From: Nonomuraea spiralis
GTDB lineage: Bacteria > Actinomycetota > Actinomycetes > Streptosporangiales > Streptosporangiaceae
Length of the DNA stretch: 64,000 nucleotides
Assembly (NCBI RefSeq): GCF_014648435.1
Contig: NZ_BMRC01000004.1
Coordinates: forward strand, 372,001-436,000
Reading direction: 5' to 3'
Positions 29,323 to 38,032 of the stretch are shown piece after piece; the first letter of the stretch is position 1, and every line of letters begins with the position of its first letter. The position numbers and the translations under genes were made by a program. The notes beneath the pieces were generated by a model. It was not told where the DNA came from, did not search any database, and saw only the letters and a list, made by a program, of their open reading frames with translations.

Positions 29323-30462
29323 TCAGCCCGACAGGCGGATGGGCATGATCAGATAACGGTAGTCCGTACCTGCGCCTTCGTCCACAGGCTTGCCCCCGGT
29401 GAGGATGGCCGGCTTGGTCGAGGTCGTCATCTGCAGGCGCGCGATGTCGGAGTCTATGGCCCCCAGCCCCTCAAGCAGGAACTGGTGGTTGAAGGCGATG
29501 TTCATCTCCTCGCCCTCGTAATCCACAGGCAGCGCCTCGACGGCCTGCGCCTCGTCGCCGCTGCCGGCCTCCAGCACGACCTCGCCGCTCCTGAACGCCA
29601 GGCGTACGGGGGTGTTGCGCTCGGCGACCAGGGCCACGCGCTTGACCGCCTCGACGAACGAGCTTGTGGACAGATCCGCGTGCGCCGAGAACTCCGTGGG
29701 CAGCAGCGAGCGGTACTTGGGGAACTCGGGGTCGAGCAGCCGCGTCGTCGTGCGCCGGCCCGCGCTGGAGAAGCCGATCATGCCCTCGCCGGTGCCGCCG
29801 GCCGAGCTGAGCGCGATCTCCACCTCGGCGCCGGTGGTGCCGAGCGCCTTGGCCGTGTCGGCGAGCGTCTTGCCGGGGATCATCGCGATTGCGGCGAAGT
29901 CGGGCTGGCCCGGCTGCCACTTGAGCTCGCGCACGGCCAGCCGGTAGCGGTCGGTGGCGGCGAGGGTGACCGTGTCGCCCTCGATCTCCATGCGTACGCC
30001 CGTGAGCATCGGCAGCGTGTCGTCCCTGCCCGCGGCGACGGCGACCTGGCCGACGGCGGACGCGAACACGTCGCTGCCCACCCGGCCGGCGGCCGGCGGC
30101 ATGGCCGGGAGCGACGGGTAGTCCTCCACAGGCATGGTCAGCAGTGTGAATCGCGCGCTGCCGCACGTGACCACGGCCTTGGCGCCTTCCACCACGAAGT
30201 CCACAGGCTGTGCGGGAAGCGCGCGGGTGATCTCGGCGAGCAGCTTGCCCGAGACGAGGACGACGCCCGGCTCACCGGTGTGGACCTCGAGCGTGACCTC
30301 GGCGGAGACCTCGTAGTCGAACCCCGACAGCTTGAGCTGCTGTCCCTCCGTCACCTCCATCCGCATGCCGGCGAGAACGGGCACCGACGGGCGCGCCGGG
30401 AGACTGCGTGCCGTCCATGCCACCGCCTCAGCGAGGACGTCTCGCTCGATTCGGAACATCAC
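29323..30462 (-). CDS. dnaN: DNA polymerase III beta sliding clamp
   Basis: A 379-residue clamp made of three similar domains, starting MFRIERDVLAEAVAWTARSLPARPSVPVLAGM and ending DYRYLIMPIRL, the usual hydrophobic-pocket C-terminus. It encircles DNA and tethers polymerase and other clamp-binding proteins. It lies downstream of dnaA with a 526-bp origin spacer between them. Confidence 0.97.
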   Translation of the reverse strand: MMFRIERDVLAEAVAWTARSLPARPSVPVLAGMRMEVTEGQQLKLSGFDYEVSAEVTLEVHTGEPGVVLVSGKLLAEITRALPAQPVDFVVEGAKAVVTCGSARFTLLTMPVEDYPSLPAMPPAAGRVGSDVFASAVGQVAVAAGRDDTLPMLTGVRMEIEGDTVTLAATDRYRLAVRELKWQPGQPDFAAIAMIPGKTLADTAKALGTTGAEVEIALSSAGGTGEGMIGFSSAGRRTTTRLLDPEFPKYRSLLPTEFSAHADLSTSSFVEAVKRVALVAERNTPVRLAFRSGEVVLEAGSGDEAQAVEALPVDYEGEEMNIAFNHQFLLEGLGAIDSDIARLQMTTSTKPAILTGGKPVDEGAGTDYRYLIMPIRLSG

Positions 30463-30594
30463 GGTGATCAGCCTCCAGGGTTCGTCGTTGATTTCAAGTG
30501 TTCACTCTCCCGCACCTCGGTTCGGGCGGAACCCCTCTATGGGTCTTTGATTTTCTTAGTAAGAGAGATAAGAGGTCATCACACTAGGGGCTGT

Positions 30595-30975
30595 GGGAAC
30601 TGTGGACAACTGAAGTTCTCGCAGGTCAGTCCCCGTATTTTCATCCACCGAGGTTGTGGGTGACGCCTGGGGGAAACTTCGCCGCCTGGGGACGGAGATC
30701 CGTCACCCACAGGCCGTCCCCAGATCATGGTGTGTTCATCCACGGGTTATCCACGGGGTTTCCACAGGTTTTCCACGGGGTAAGAGGGGGCCTTCTGGAG
30801 TCCCAGATCGACTGTTCACAGGCCGTCCACACGTTATCCACGAGTCATCCCCAGGTTGTCCTCAGGATGTCCCCAGTTTCGTCCCCAGCCCTTGTGGGCG
30901 GATTTTTCCCGGCATTGGTGGGCGTACCGTCGCGGCGATTCCACGTTTCCGCTGGTCCACAGTGTTTTCCACAGG
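30595..30975. other. oriC: Likely oriC: DnaA-box cluster in the dnaN-dnaA spacer
   Basis: The 526-bp spacer holds many DnaA-type boxes on both strands. Perfect or near-perfect ones are TTGTCCACA (complement, 30601-30609), TTATCCACG (30747-30755 and 30834-30842), GTTTCCACA (30758-30766), TTTTCCACG (30769-30777), CCGTCCACA (30823-30831), TGGTCCACA (30953-30961) and TTTTCCACA (30965-30973). A relatively AT-rich stretch at about 30546-30585, next to dnaN, could be the unwinding element. In Streptomyces and Mycobacterium oriC lies in this same spacer. Confidence 0.85.
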
Positions 30976-30988
30976 CTGTGTACGACCA

Positions 30989-32569
30989 TCAAGATCCACG
31001 CTTGCTCTGTTTGATACGCATTGTCAGCTCGTTGACCTGGTTGTACATCGACCTGCGCTCGGCGATGAGCGACCGGATCTTGCGCTCGGCGTGCATCACG
31101 GTGGTGTGGTCGCGGCCGCCGAACTGCTGGCCGATCTTCGGCAGCGACAGCTCGGTCAGCTCGCGCGCCAGGTACATGGCGATCTGCCGGGCGTTGACGA
31201 GCGCGCGGCTGCGCGAGGTGCCGCACAGGTCCTCGATGCTGATGCCGAAGTAGTTGGCGGTCTCGGTCATGATGGCCGCGATCGTGATCTCGGTGTCGGA
31301 CTCCGAGGTGATCAGGTCCTTGAGCACGACCTCGGCGAGCTGCAGGTCCACACCCTGCCTGTTGAGGCTGGCGAACGCGGTCACCCGGATCAGGGCGCCC
31401 TCCAGCTCGCGGATGTTGGTGGAGATGCGGCTCGCGATGTACTCCAGCACCTCGGGCGGCGCGGCCAGGCCCTCCTGGATGGCCTTCTTCCGCAGGATCG
31501 CGATGCGGGTCTCCAGCTCGGGCGGCTGGACGTCGGTGATCAGACCCCACTCGAACCGGTTGCGCAGCCGGTCCTCCAGCGTGATGAGCTGCTTGGGCGC
31601 GCGGTCGCTGGAGATGACGATCTGCTTGTTGGCGTTGTGGAGCGTGTTGAAGGTGTGGAAGAACTCCTCCTGCGTCTGCTCCTTGCCCTCCAGGAACTGG
31701 ATGTCGTCCACGAGCAGGATATCGATCGCGCGGTAGCGGCCCCGGAAGCCGTCGGCCTTGTGGTCGCGGATGCTGTTGATGAAGTCGTTGGTGAACTCCT
31801 CCGAGCTCACGTACCGCACCCGGGCGCCGTCGTACAGGCTCTGCGCGTAGTGCCCGATCGCGTGCAGCAGGTGCGTCTTCCCCAGGCCGGAGTCGCCGTA
31901 AATGAAGAGCGGGTTGTACGCCTTCGCGGGGGATTCGGCCACCGCCACGGCCGCGGCGTGCGCGAACCGGTTGCTGGCGCCGATGACGAATGTCTCAAAT
32001 GTGTACTTTTGGTTGAGTCGGGCCGGTTCGCTCGGCTTGCTGCTCTTCGCTTCCCAGCGATTCGGCGCCGGCTCCGGCGCTTTCTCCACAGGCGGTGTGT
32101 ACGGCTGCGCCTGTTCAAAAGAGAACGAAGGCTGTGGATATTCGGTGGACGCCGGTGGCTGTTCAGGCTGTGGAGAATAGAACTGCGGCGGCTCGGACAC
32201 CTGGTAGTGCTGCGGTTGCACGGGCTGTGCGTAACGCGGCTGGCTATCCACACTCTGGGGATAAGGCATATTCACAGGCTGTTGATGGGCGTCCGGCAAA
32301 AGCTGTTCGGGCGCCGTGGTGTCGATCATCACGGCCAGCCGCATCGTCATGCCGAGTTCCTGCGACAGCGCGTGGGCCACCAGCGGGCGCAACTTGCCCT
32401 CGATGAGGTCCTTGAGGAAGTCATTGGGGACGCCGAGCACGATCGTGTCGTCCGCGAGGGCGATCGGCCGGACCATCGACAGCCAGGTGCGCTGCTGTAT
32501 GGGGACGTTCTCGTTGAGGAAGTTGCCCAGGGCCCTCGCCCATACCGTGCCGAGGTCGACACCACTCAT
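30989..32569 (-). CDS. dnaA: Chromosomal replication initiator DnaA
   Basis: A 526-residue AAA+ initiator. Domain I ([30 protein letters not shown]) is followed by a Pro/Gln-rich linker of about 120 residues, then the ATPase with Walker [18 protein letters not shown] (around residue 225) and Walker [11 protein letters not shown]. Domain IV carries the DnaA signature [16 protein letters not shown] for box recognition. The ATG at 32569 gives the family N-terminus; GGAGG lies upstream. DnaA boxes flank the gene on both sides, consistent with autoregulation. Confidence 0.98.
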   Translation of the reverse strand: MSGVDLGTVWARALGNFLNENVPIQQRTWLSMVRPIALADDTIVLGVPNDFLKDLIEGKLRPLVAHALSQELGMTMRLAVMIDTTAPEQLLPDAHQQPVNMPYPQSVDSQPRYAQPVQPQHYQVSEPPQFYSPQPEQPPASTEYPQPSFSFEQAQPYTPPVEKAPEPAPNRWEAKSSKPSEPARLNQKYTFETFVIGASNRFAHAAAVAVAESPAKAYNPLFIYGDSGLGKTHLLHAIGHYAQSLYDGARVRYVSSEEFTNDFINSIRDHKADGFRGRYRAIDILLVDDIQFLEGKEQTQEEFFHTFNTLHNANKQIVISSDRAPKQLITLEDRLRNRFEWGLITDVQPPELETRIAILRKKAIQEGLAAPPEVLEYIASRISTNIRELEGALIRVTAFASLNRQGVDLQLAEVVLKDLITSESDTEITIAAIMTETANYFGISIEDLCGTSRSRALVNARQIAMYLARELTELSLPKIGQQFGGRDHTTVMHAERKIRSLIAERRSMYNQVNELTMRIKQSKRGS

Positions 32570-32612
32570 GGTGCGGCTCCCCCTCCTCCCTCTCGCGGCC
32601 CCCCGCGATCGT

Positions 32613-32865
32613 TTATCCACATGGCAGTGGTCGCCCCGTGTGGCCGGCGACCCTTCGTCCACAGCGTGGCGGCAGGGCTCCGTACCCAGGTCCTCCACAG
32701 GAGATCCACAGGCTGTGTACTGTGTTTCAGGTGGTCCGGAAGGGCCGACAGTATCCATGTGCACAGCTGTGTTCAAGACGTTGTCCACAGCCTAGTGGCA
32801 CCTGGATGCACAAACTGTGGACGCGGGCCCGGCGGTGGAAAAGTCGCCTGTGGATCAGTGGATAA
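32613..32865. other. DnaA-box cluster in the dnaA-rpmH spacer
   Basis: A second set of boxes lies upstream of dnaA: TTATCCACA (32613-32621), TTCGTCCACA (32653-32662), TTGTCCACA (32781-32789), and on the complement TGATCCACA (32849-32857) and TTATCCACT (32857-32865). They may serve dnaA autoregulation or form a second origin half. Confidence 0.7.
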
Positions 32866-32875
32866 CCCGTTCGGT

Positions 32876-32905
32876 TTGACCTGAGACACTGTTGGCCCGT
32901 AACGT
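32876..32905 (+). promoter_or_regulatory. Candidate promoter for rpmH
   Basis: TTGACC (32876-32881) and TAACGT (32900-32905) are separated by 18 bases and lie about 110 bases before rpmH. The -35 is good, the -10 weaker. DnaA boxes sit directly upstream. Confidence 0.4.
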
Positions 32906-33017
32906 ACGACGGTCGGCTTGCCACGCGACGGCTATTTCGCGTGCCCTCGCTCCCACGGCAGGCCAGCCATGTGTGTATAAGCGCCCCTGGGCGCACCTTC
33001 AAGCCTGGAGCCCACCC

Positions 33018-33155
33018 GTGAGCAAGCGTACTTTCCAGCCGAACAACCGTCGCCGCGCGAAGACCCACGGCTTCCGGCTGCGGATGCGCACCCGGGCCGG
33101 TCGCGCCATCCTCGCCGCCCGTCGCCGCAAGGGCCGCGAGAAGCTGTCGGCCTGA
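33018..33155 (+). CDS. rpmH: 50S ribosomal protein L34
   Basis: A 45-residue, very basic L34 ([44 protein letters not shown]), full length for the family. The start is GTG 33018, with GGAG close upstream. It is the first gene of the rpmH-rnpA-yidD-yidC-jag run and is divergent from dnaA. Confidence 0.97.
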   Translation: MSKRTFQPNNRRRAKTHGFRLRMRTRAGRAILAARRRKGREKLSA

Positions 33156-33176
33156 TCGACCCGCGCCCGAAGTCCG

Positions 33177-33203
33177 GCCCGTCGGTGTACCTCGCCGACG
33201 GGC
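33177..33203 (+). terminator. Hairpin between rpmH and rnpA
   Basis: GCCCGTCGG (33177-33185) and CCGACGGGC (33195-33203) form a perfect nine-base stem with a nine-base loop, in the 62-bp spacer. No U-run follows; it may attenuate transcription or mark an RNA processing site that lowers rnpA relative to rpmH. Confidence 0.5.
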
Positions 33204-33217
33204 GTTAGGCGTATACG

Positions 33218-33580
33218 GTGCTGTCCCGTCAATCCCGCATGCGACGCGGGGATGAGTTCGAAGCGGCGGTCAGGCGTGGCAAACGCGCCGGCCGCCCCAC
33301 TCTCGTGGTGCATCTCAACTTTTCCGGGGAAGAGACACCCCTGGTCGGTTTCGTGGTGAGTAAGGCCGTTGGTGGCGCCGTGACCCGGAACAAGGTCAAA
33401 CGACGGCTCCGACACCTGATGCGGGACCGTCTCGACCGGCTGCCGCGAGGTAGCCTGCTGGTGGTACGCGCCAATCCACCGGCCGCGTCCGCGCGCATCG
33501 AGCAACTGGCCGCCGAGCTCGACGCCGCGCTGGATCGTTTGCTCAGGCGGCGCGAGTCCTCGACGGGTGGACACAAATGA
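33218..33580 (+). CDS. rnpA: Ribonuclease P protein component
   Basis: A 120-residue RnpA that assists the RNase P RNA in 5' tRNA maturation. The family signature [28 protein letters not shown] is complete, with the basic RNR-type helix (RNKVKRRLR). The start is GTG 33218 ([14 protein letters not shown]). It overlaps yidD by four bases (ATGA). Confidence 0.96.
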   Translation: MLSRQSRMRRGDEFEAAVRRGKRAGRPTLVVHLNFSGEETPLVGFVVSKAVGGAVTRNKVKRRLRHLMRDRLDRLPRGSLLVVRANPPAASARIEQLAAELDAALDRLLRRRESSTGGHK

Positions 33581-33855
33581 CGGAGCAGCCGCAAGGGGTG
33601 CCGGGCCTCGCCGCTCGGGTGCTGATCGTCCCCATTCGGTTCTACCGGGCCTTCATCAGCCCGCTGCTCGGTCCACGTTGCCGGTTCTACCCGTCGTGCA
33701 GCGCATACGGGCTCGAGGCGATTGCCGTACATGGGGCATTGCGCGGCACATGGCTGACTGTCCGGCGCATCGGGCGGTGCCACCCATTCCATCCCGGAGG
33801 TATAGACCCGGTGCCCCCACGCCCGGTCCGGTCCCACGAAACGCAAGGGAGCTAG
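33577..33855 (+). CDS. yidD: Membrane protein insertion efficiency factor YidD
   Basis: A 92-residue YidD with the conserved [28 protein letters not shown] stretch, including the two conserved Cys, and [22 protein letters not shown]. It associates with the inner membrane and aids YidC-dependent insertion. It overlaps rnpA by four bases and ends four bases before yidC. Confidence 0.96.
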   Translation: MTEQPQGVPGLAARVLIVPIRFYRAFISPLLGPRCRFYPSCSAYGLEAIAVHGALRGTWLTVRRIGRCHPFHPGGIDPVPPRPVRSHETQGS

Positions 33856-33859
33856 CTCG

Positions 33860-34783
33860 GTGGAGCTGTCCTGGCTCAATTGGCTGTACACAGCCGTCGC
33901 CCAAGTCATCACCTGGATCCACCAGGTCTACAGCACTTTCCTCGACCCCAACAGCGGGTTGACCTGGGCGCTGACCATCGTCACGCTGACCGTCTGCATG
34001 CGGATCCTCATCTTCCCGCTGTTCCTCAAGCAGATGCGGTCGTCGCGGAAGATGCAGGAGCTGGCACCGAAGGTCCAGGAGCTCCGCAAGCGCTACAAGA
34101 ACGACAAGCAGCGCATGAACCAGGAGGTCATGGCGCTGTACCAGGGCGCCGGCGCCAACCCCCTCGGTGGCTGCCTCCCCGTCGTGGCGCAGTTCCCGAT
34201 CTTCATCTCGATGTTCACCGTGCTGCGGGCCATCGCCGCCGACCAGGCCAAGTTCGGCATGTCGCAGGAGCTGGTCGACAGCGCCAAGCACGCGCTGATC
34301 ATCAACGCTCCCCTGCCCGCCACGTTCTTCGAGGCCCCTGACATCGCCCAGAAGGTCGTCATCGGCTTCTTCGTGGCGATCAGCTCGCTGACCACGTTCC
34401 TCACCGTCCGGCAGAGCGTGACCCGCTCGATGGCGCAGATGCCGGACAACCCCATGGCGCAGCAGCAGAAGATCCTGATGTACATCTCGCCGCTGTTCGC
34501 CTTCTTCAGCCTCAACTTCCCGCTGGGCCTGATCCTCTACTGGGTCACCACCAACCTGTGGACGCTGGGCCAGCAGCACTGGTTCTACAGCCGGCACCCG
34601 ATGCCGCAGTTCGACGCCAAGGGCAACGCCATCCCCGTGAAGGCCAAGCCCGGCCTGGTGGCCAAGATGCGCAAGACTACTCCGGAAGAGGAGGCACCTC
34701 CCGCCCCGCCGGAGCCTAAGATCGTTAGGCAGCAGCCCAGCCGCCAGTCCCGCAGCAAGCGCACCGGCAGCAAGAAGTCTTGA
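33860..34783 (+). CDS. yidC: Membrane protein insertase YidC
   Basis: A 307-residue Gram-positive-type Oxa1/YidC insertase with five hydrophobic segments and no large periplasmic domain. Recognisable parts are LTWALTIVTLTVCMRILIFPLFLKQM with the conserved Arg of the groove, YQGAGANPLGGCLPVVAQFPIFISMF, and LNFPLGLILYWVTTNLWTLGQQ. The C-terminal tail is basic and disordered (RQQPSRQSRSKRTGSKKS) and may contact ribosomes. The start is GTG 33860. Confidence 0.96.
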   Translation: MELSWLNWLYTAVAQVITWIHQVYSTFLDPNSGLTWALTIVTLTVCMRILIFPLFLKQMRSSRKMQELAPKVQELRKRYKNDKQRMNQEVMALYQGAGANPLGGCLPVVAQFPIFISMFTVLRAIAADQAKFGMSQELVDSAKHALIINAPLPATFFEAPDIAQKVVIGFFVAISSLTTFLTVRQSVTRSMAQMPDNPMAQQQKILMYISPLFAFFSLNFPLGLILYWVTTNLWTLGQQHWFYSRHPMPQFDAKGNAIPVKAKPGLVAKMRKTTPEEEAPPAPPEPKIVRQQPSRQSRSKRTGSKKS

Positions 34784-34803
34784 ACACGAAGGAGAGGCCG
34801 GCC

Positions 34804-35292
34804 ATGACCGAGGCCGAGCAGGAGAAGGCTCCTGATCTCAACGCGCTTGAGCAGGAAGGCGAGATCGCTGCCGACTACGTCGAGGGCCTTCTCGACATCG
34901 CCGACATCGACGGTGACATCGACATGGACGTCGAGGGCGACCGTGCCATGGTCTCCGTCGTGGGGCTCAAGGGCAACGAGCTGGTCGGGCCCGCGGGTGA
35001 GGTCCTGGAGGCGCTGCAGGAGCTGACCCGGCTCGCCGTCCACCGGCAGACGGGGGAGCGGTCGCGGCTCATGCTCGACGTGGCCGGCTACCGCGAGCGG
35101 CGCCGGGCCGAGCTGAGCAAGCTCGGCACCGAGATCGCCACCGAGGTCAAGGAGAAGGGTGAGCCGAAGGCGCTGCACCCGATGACGCCGTTCGAGCGGA
35201 AGATCGTCCACGACGCGGTGGCGGCCGCCGGGCTGCGCAGCGAGTCCGAGGGTGAGGAGCCGCAGCGGTACGTGGTGGTCCTGCCCGCCTGA
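34804..35292 (+). CDS. jag: Jag/KhpB family RNA-binding protein
   Basis: A 162-residue protein with an acidic N-terminus, a KH-like domain (DIDMDVEGDRAMVSVVGLKGNELVGPAGEVLEALQELTRLAVHR) and a C-terminal R3H domain (LHPMTPFERKIVHDAVAAAGLRSESEGEEPQRYVVVLP). KhpB-type proteins bind RNA and influence cell elongation or division in Gram-positives. ATG 34804 has GGAGAGG eight bases upstream. The N-terminal Jag domain found in firmicutes is absent, as usual in actinobacteria. Confidence 0.93.
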   Translation: MTEAEQEKAPDLNALEQEGEIAADYVEGLLDIADIDGDIDMDVEGDRAMVSVVGLKGNELVGPAGEVLEALQELTRLAVHRQTGERSRLMLDVAGYRERRRAELSKLGTEIATEVKEKGEPKALHPMTPFERKIVHDAVAAAGLRSESEGEEPQRYVVVLPA

Positions 35293-35836
35293 AACGTGCA
35301 TTGTCAGCCGGTCCGGCCGTCTGTCCGCGCTTGGGTGCGCTGATGGGCGGCCGTTTCCGTATATATAGCGGTACGTCCGGGGCTCGGGGCTTGCGTGAGC
35401 TGTTGGCTTGGTTTGCAGGCGAGCATCCGGACCCGTGCGGATCGATCCAGTTTCCTGGCGTTCGGAGCGTTATCGAGGGCCTTCGTGCGCTGCCGTTCGT
35501 GTTCGGAGTGGTTGGCGGAGGTCACGCGTTTTTGTACGTTGAAGTTGGCGTTCATCCCAAAAGTGCCATTAGCGGTGTCTTTTGAGGGTTATGAGCTTCA
35601 TATCGTCTATGGGTGAGTTGGCGTCGATGGCGGGATCGAGAGGTGGGTACGGCGGCGTGCTCGACGGCCGCGTACAGGCCAGCCCGCTAGTCTTCCCCTG
35701 TGATCTCACATCTAGCCTTGGGTAGACACCGTCCCTAGAGCGTCGAGACACCCGCCGTCGAATGCCACCGGCGCCACCGCCGAGCAGGCAATCTGAGAAC
35801 AAGCACCATCGAAGACTGAGAAAGGGCCAGCATCCA
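35293..35836. other. Low-GC gene-free spacer between jag and rsmG
   Basis: A 544-bp spacer clearly poorer in GC than its surroundings; for example 35521-35580 has 29 G/C of 60 by hand count. It contains TATATATA at 35360-35367. Open frames here (for example 35301-35585 on the plus strand) match nothing and have random-looking composition. It should hold the rsmG promoter; a small RNA is possible but not shown. Confidence 0.45.
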
Positions 35837-36508
35837 GTGAGCGAAGAGCTTCCGGCGCCGCCGGACATAGCGCGGGACGTCTTCGCCGGGGAGGCCTGGG
35901 ATCGCGCGAACGCGTTCGCCGAGTTGCTGGCGGGCCCGGGTGTCGTCCGGGGGCTGCTGGGGCCGCGTGAGGTGCCGCGTATCTGGGATCGTCACCTGCT
36001 CAACTGCGCCGTGGTCGCCGAGGCCGTGCCGCCGGACGTTCGCCTGGTGGACATCGGTTCCGGAGCTGGATTGCCCGGGCTCGTCCTGGCCATCGTCCGC
36101 CAGGACATCCAGGTCACGCTGCTGGAGCCGCTGCTTCGCCGTACCGTGTTCCTGGAGGAGTGCGTCGAGGCGCTCAAGCTGGACAACGTCGAGGTGTTGC
36201 GTGGACGGGCGGAGGATCTGGCGGGCGTACGGGAGTTCGACGTCGCCAGCGCTCGTGCGGTCGCGCCGCTCGACCGATTGCTCAAATGGGCCATGCCTCT
36301 TCTGCGTGAGGGCGGCGAGCTGATAGCCATGAAGGGGGAGCGAGCCGCCGGCGAGCTCGCCGAGGCCGAGGCCCAATTGCGGGCCAGCGGCGCCCGAACG
36401 GCCGAGCTTGTGACCGTCGGGCACGGTAAGGTCGAGCCGCCTGCAACATTGGTTCGGGTGGTAGCGGGTCGCGCGCCGGAGCAAGCCAGGCGGCGACGAA
36501 GGAGGTGA
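35837..36508 (+). CDS. rsmG: 16S rRNA 7-methylguanosine methyltransferase RsmG
   Basis: A 223-residue SAM-dependent methyltransferase (GidB) that modifies G527 of 16S rRNA; its loss gives low-level streptomycin resistance. The SAM motif is LVDIGSGAGLPGLVLAI, followed by VTLLEPLLRRTVFLEE and DVASARAVAPLDRLLKWAMPLL. The C-terminus is Arg-rich (QARRRRRR). The GTG at 35837 gives the usual N-terminus; an upstream ATG would add 25 residues of non-family sequence. Confidence 0.95.
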   Translation: MSEELPAPPDIARDVFAGEAWDRANAFAELLAGPGVVRGLLGPREVPRIWDRHLLNCAVVAEAVPPDVRLVDIGSGAGLPGLVLAIVRQDIQVTLLEPLLRRTVFLEECVEALKLDNVEVLRGRAEDLAGVREFDVASARAVAPLDRLLKWAMPLLREGGELIAMKGERAAGELAEAEAQLRASGARTAELVTVGHGKVEPPATLVRVVAGRAPEQARRRRRR

Positions 36509-36544
36509 CGGTTGTGCCAGTCGCGTCTTGCGGTCTTGGCTGGC

Positions 36545-36562
36545 CGGACAGCCGTCTGTCCG
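36545..36562 (+). other. Hairpin between rsmG and parA
   Basis: CGGACAG (36545-36551) and CTGTCCG (36556-36562) form a perfect seven-base stem with a four-base loop, 37 bases after the rsmG stop. No U-run follows. Its presence and the lower third-position GC of this stretch argue that parA starts downstream at 36646, not at the GTGs near 36505. Confidence 0.4.
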
Positions 36563-36645
36563 AGAGCCCAACCGGGGTTGGATGGCCCGAAATGGGCGTG
36601 TCGCAACAGCAAATTCCCGGCACCGGCACACCACTGGTTGAAAGG

Positions 36646-37587
36646 ATGGCCAACGTGACCCAGACCCCCCTGAACCCCGGTGATTCGCCGTTGGTACGAG
36701 AGGCGCTCAGCTCAGTGGTTTCACGTGAAACACCTGCCGCCACCCAGCCTGCCGCCGCCCAGCCGGGTGGCACCGGTAGTGAGGGCGACGGCTCCTGGCC
36801 GCGTCCGGCGAAGTGCAGAGTGATCGCGGTGGCCAACCAGAAGGGCGGCGTCGGCAAGACCACCACTTCGGTGAACATTGCCGCGGCCCTGTCGATGCAC
36901 GGGCAGCGTGTCCTCGTGGTTGACCTTGACCCTCAGGGCAACGCCTCGACGGCCCTGGCCACCGAGCATCGCGGCGATGTGCCCGACGTTTACCAGGTGC
37001 TCGTTGACGACCTGCCCATGGCGGACATCGTCAAGCAGGTCCCCGAGATGCCGAACCTCTACTGTGCTCCCGCCACGATCGACCTGGCCGGCGCGGAGAT
37101 CGAGCTCGTGTCGCTGGTGGCGCGGGAGGCTCGGCTGCGGCGGGCGCTGGCGGCGTACGAAGAGGTGGAATTCGACTACATCATCATCGATTGCCCGCCG
37201 TCTCTTGGCCTGTTGACGGTCAACGCCCTGGTCGCCGCGGACGAGGTCATGATCCCGATCCAGTGCGAGTACTACGCGCTGGAGGGCCTGGGGCAGCTTC
37301 TCCGTAACGTGGACCTCATCAAGGCCCACCTCAACCCGACCCTGCGGCTGTCCACGATCGTCCTGACGATGTACGACGGGCGTACCAGGCTGGCTTCGCA
37401 GGTCGCCGACGAGGTGCGGTCGCACTTCGGGGACACGGTGTTGAGGACGGTCATCCCGCGTAGCGTGCGCCTGTCGGAGGCGCCCAGCTATGGGCAGTCG
37501 GTCATGACGTACGACCCGGGGTCGAGCGGCGCGATGGCCTACATGGACGCGGCCCGCGAGATTGCGCACCGCGCCATCGTGGCCTGA
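36646..37587 (+). CDS. parA: Chromosome partitioning ATPase ParA (Soj)
   Basis: A 313-residue deviant-Walker ATPase that moves ParB-bound origins. The Walker A motif is KGGVGKTTT in VIAVANQKGGVGKT, the A' motif is VLVVDLDPQGNAS, and Walker B is YIIIDCPPSLGLLT. The first 50 residues are variable and include VSRET, whose codons form a parS site. In-frame earlier starts exist (GTG 36505, GTG 36514 with a strong AGGAGG, ATG 36592), which would add up to 47 residues; codon usage favours 36646. It is followed by parB after a 445-bp gap. Confidence 0.93.
   Translation: MANVTQTPLNPGDSPLVREALSSVVSRETPAATQPAAAQPGGTGSEGDGSWPRPAKCRVIAVANQKGGVGKTTTSVNIAAALSMHGQRVLVVDLDPQGNASTALATEHRGDVPDVYQVLVDDLPMADIVKQVPEMPNLYCAPATIDLAGAEIELVSLVAREARLRRALAAYEEVEFDYIIIDCPPSLGLLTVNALVAADEVMIPIQCEYYALEGLGQLLRNVDLIKAHLNPTLRLSTIVLTMYDGRTRLASQVADEVRSHFGDTVLRTVIPRSVRLSEAPSYGQSVMTYDPGSSGAMAYMDAAREIAHRAIVA
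36718..36731. promoter_or_regulatory. parS: parS site inside parA
   Basis: A perfect GTTTCACGTGAAAC palindrome, the conserved ParB-binding site, within the parA coding sequence, where it is read as VSRET. Streptomyces parA carries the same coding parS. Confidence 0.9.
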
Positions 37588-38032
37588 CCGGGCCGCGGTT
37601 CTTCCGCGTACCGCACGTTAGGGAGCAACTGGTCGCCTTGGCGCCGGTTGTTTGGTCGGCCGTGCCCGAACGCCTGCTGGTGGGGGAGTCCGGGTAGGGG
37701 GCCGCTATGGTTCGTCCCGCCGTCATCGTTTGCCCGGCTGTCATCGTTTGCCCGGCGCAGTCGATCGCCGCGAGGTTGCGGCCTCCGGACGGCCGGCGTG
37801 AGACGTTCGGTCCCGGGCGGTGTTCGCCGATGGTCGCGCAGCGGTCGGCAGTCAGCCGGCGATGCCGGAGTCTTGGGTCCTCTGGTTGTCCTTAGTGACA
37901 CGTAGAGCAGATTTGTGATCGTGTCGGCGTAAATCCCACGGGACTGTGTGTGGCGTGGGGGCACCCCGCTGGGCCCGCAACGGTAACCTCTCCTGGAGTG
38001 ACCGGAATCGACCGGCTGGATGAGGAGACGCA
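37588..38032. other. Spacer between parA and parB with an 18-bp tandem repeat
   Basis: A 445-bp gap with no credible gene. It contains two copies of GTCATCGTTTGCCCGGC at 37722-37738 and 37740-37756 (18-base period). The parB promoter must lie here or upstream; no confident -10/-35 pair is seen. Confidence 0.45.

Noticed and set aside
35301-35585. A 94-codon plus-strand frame after jag
   Set aside because: No family resemblance, poor third-position GC and no ribosome site.
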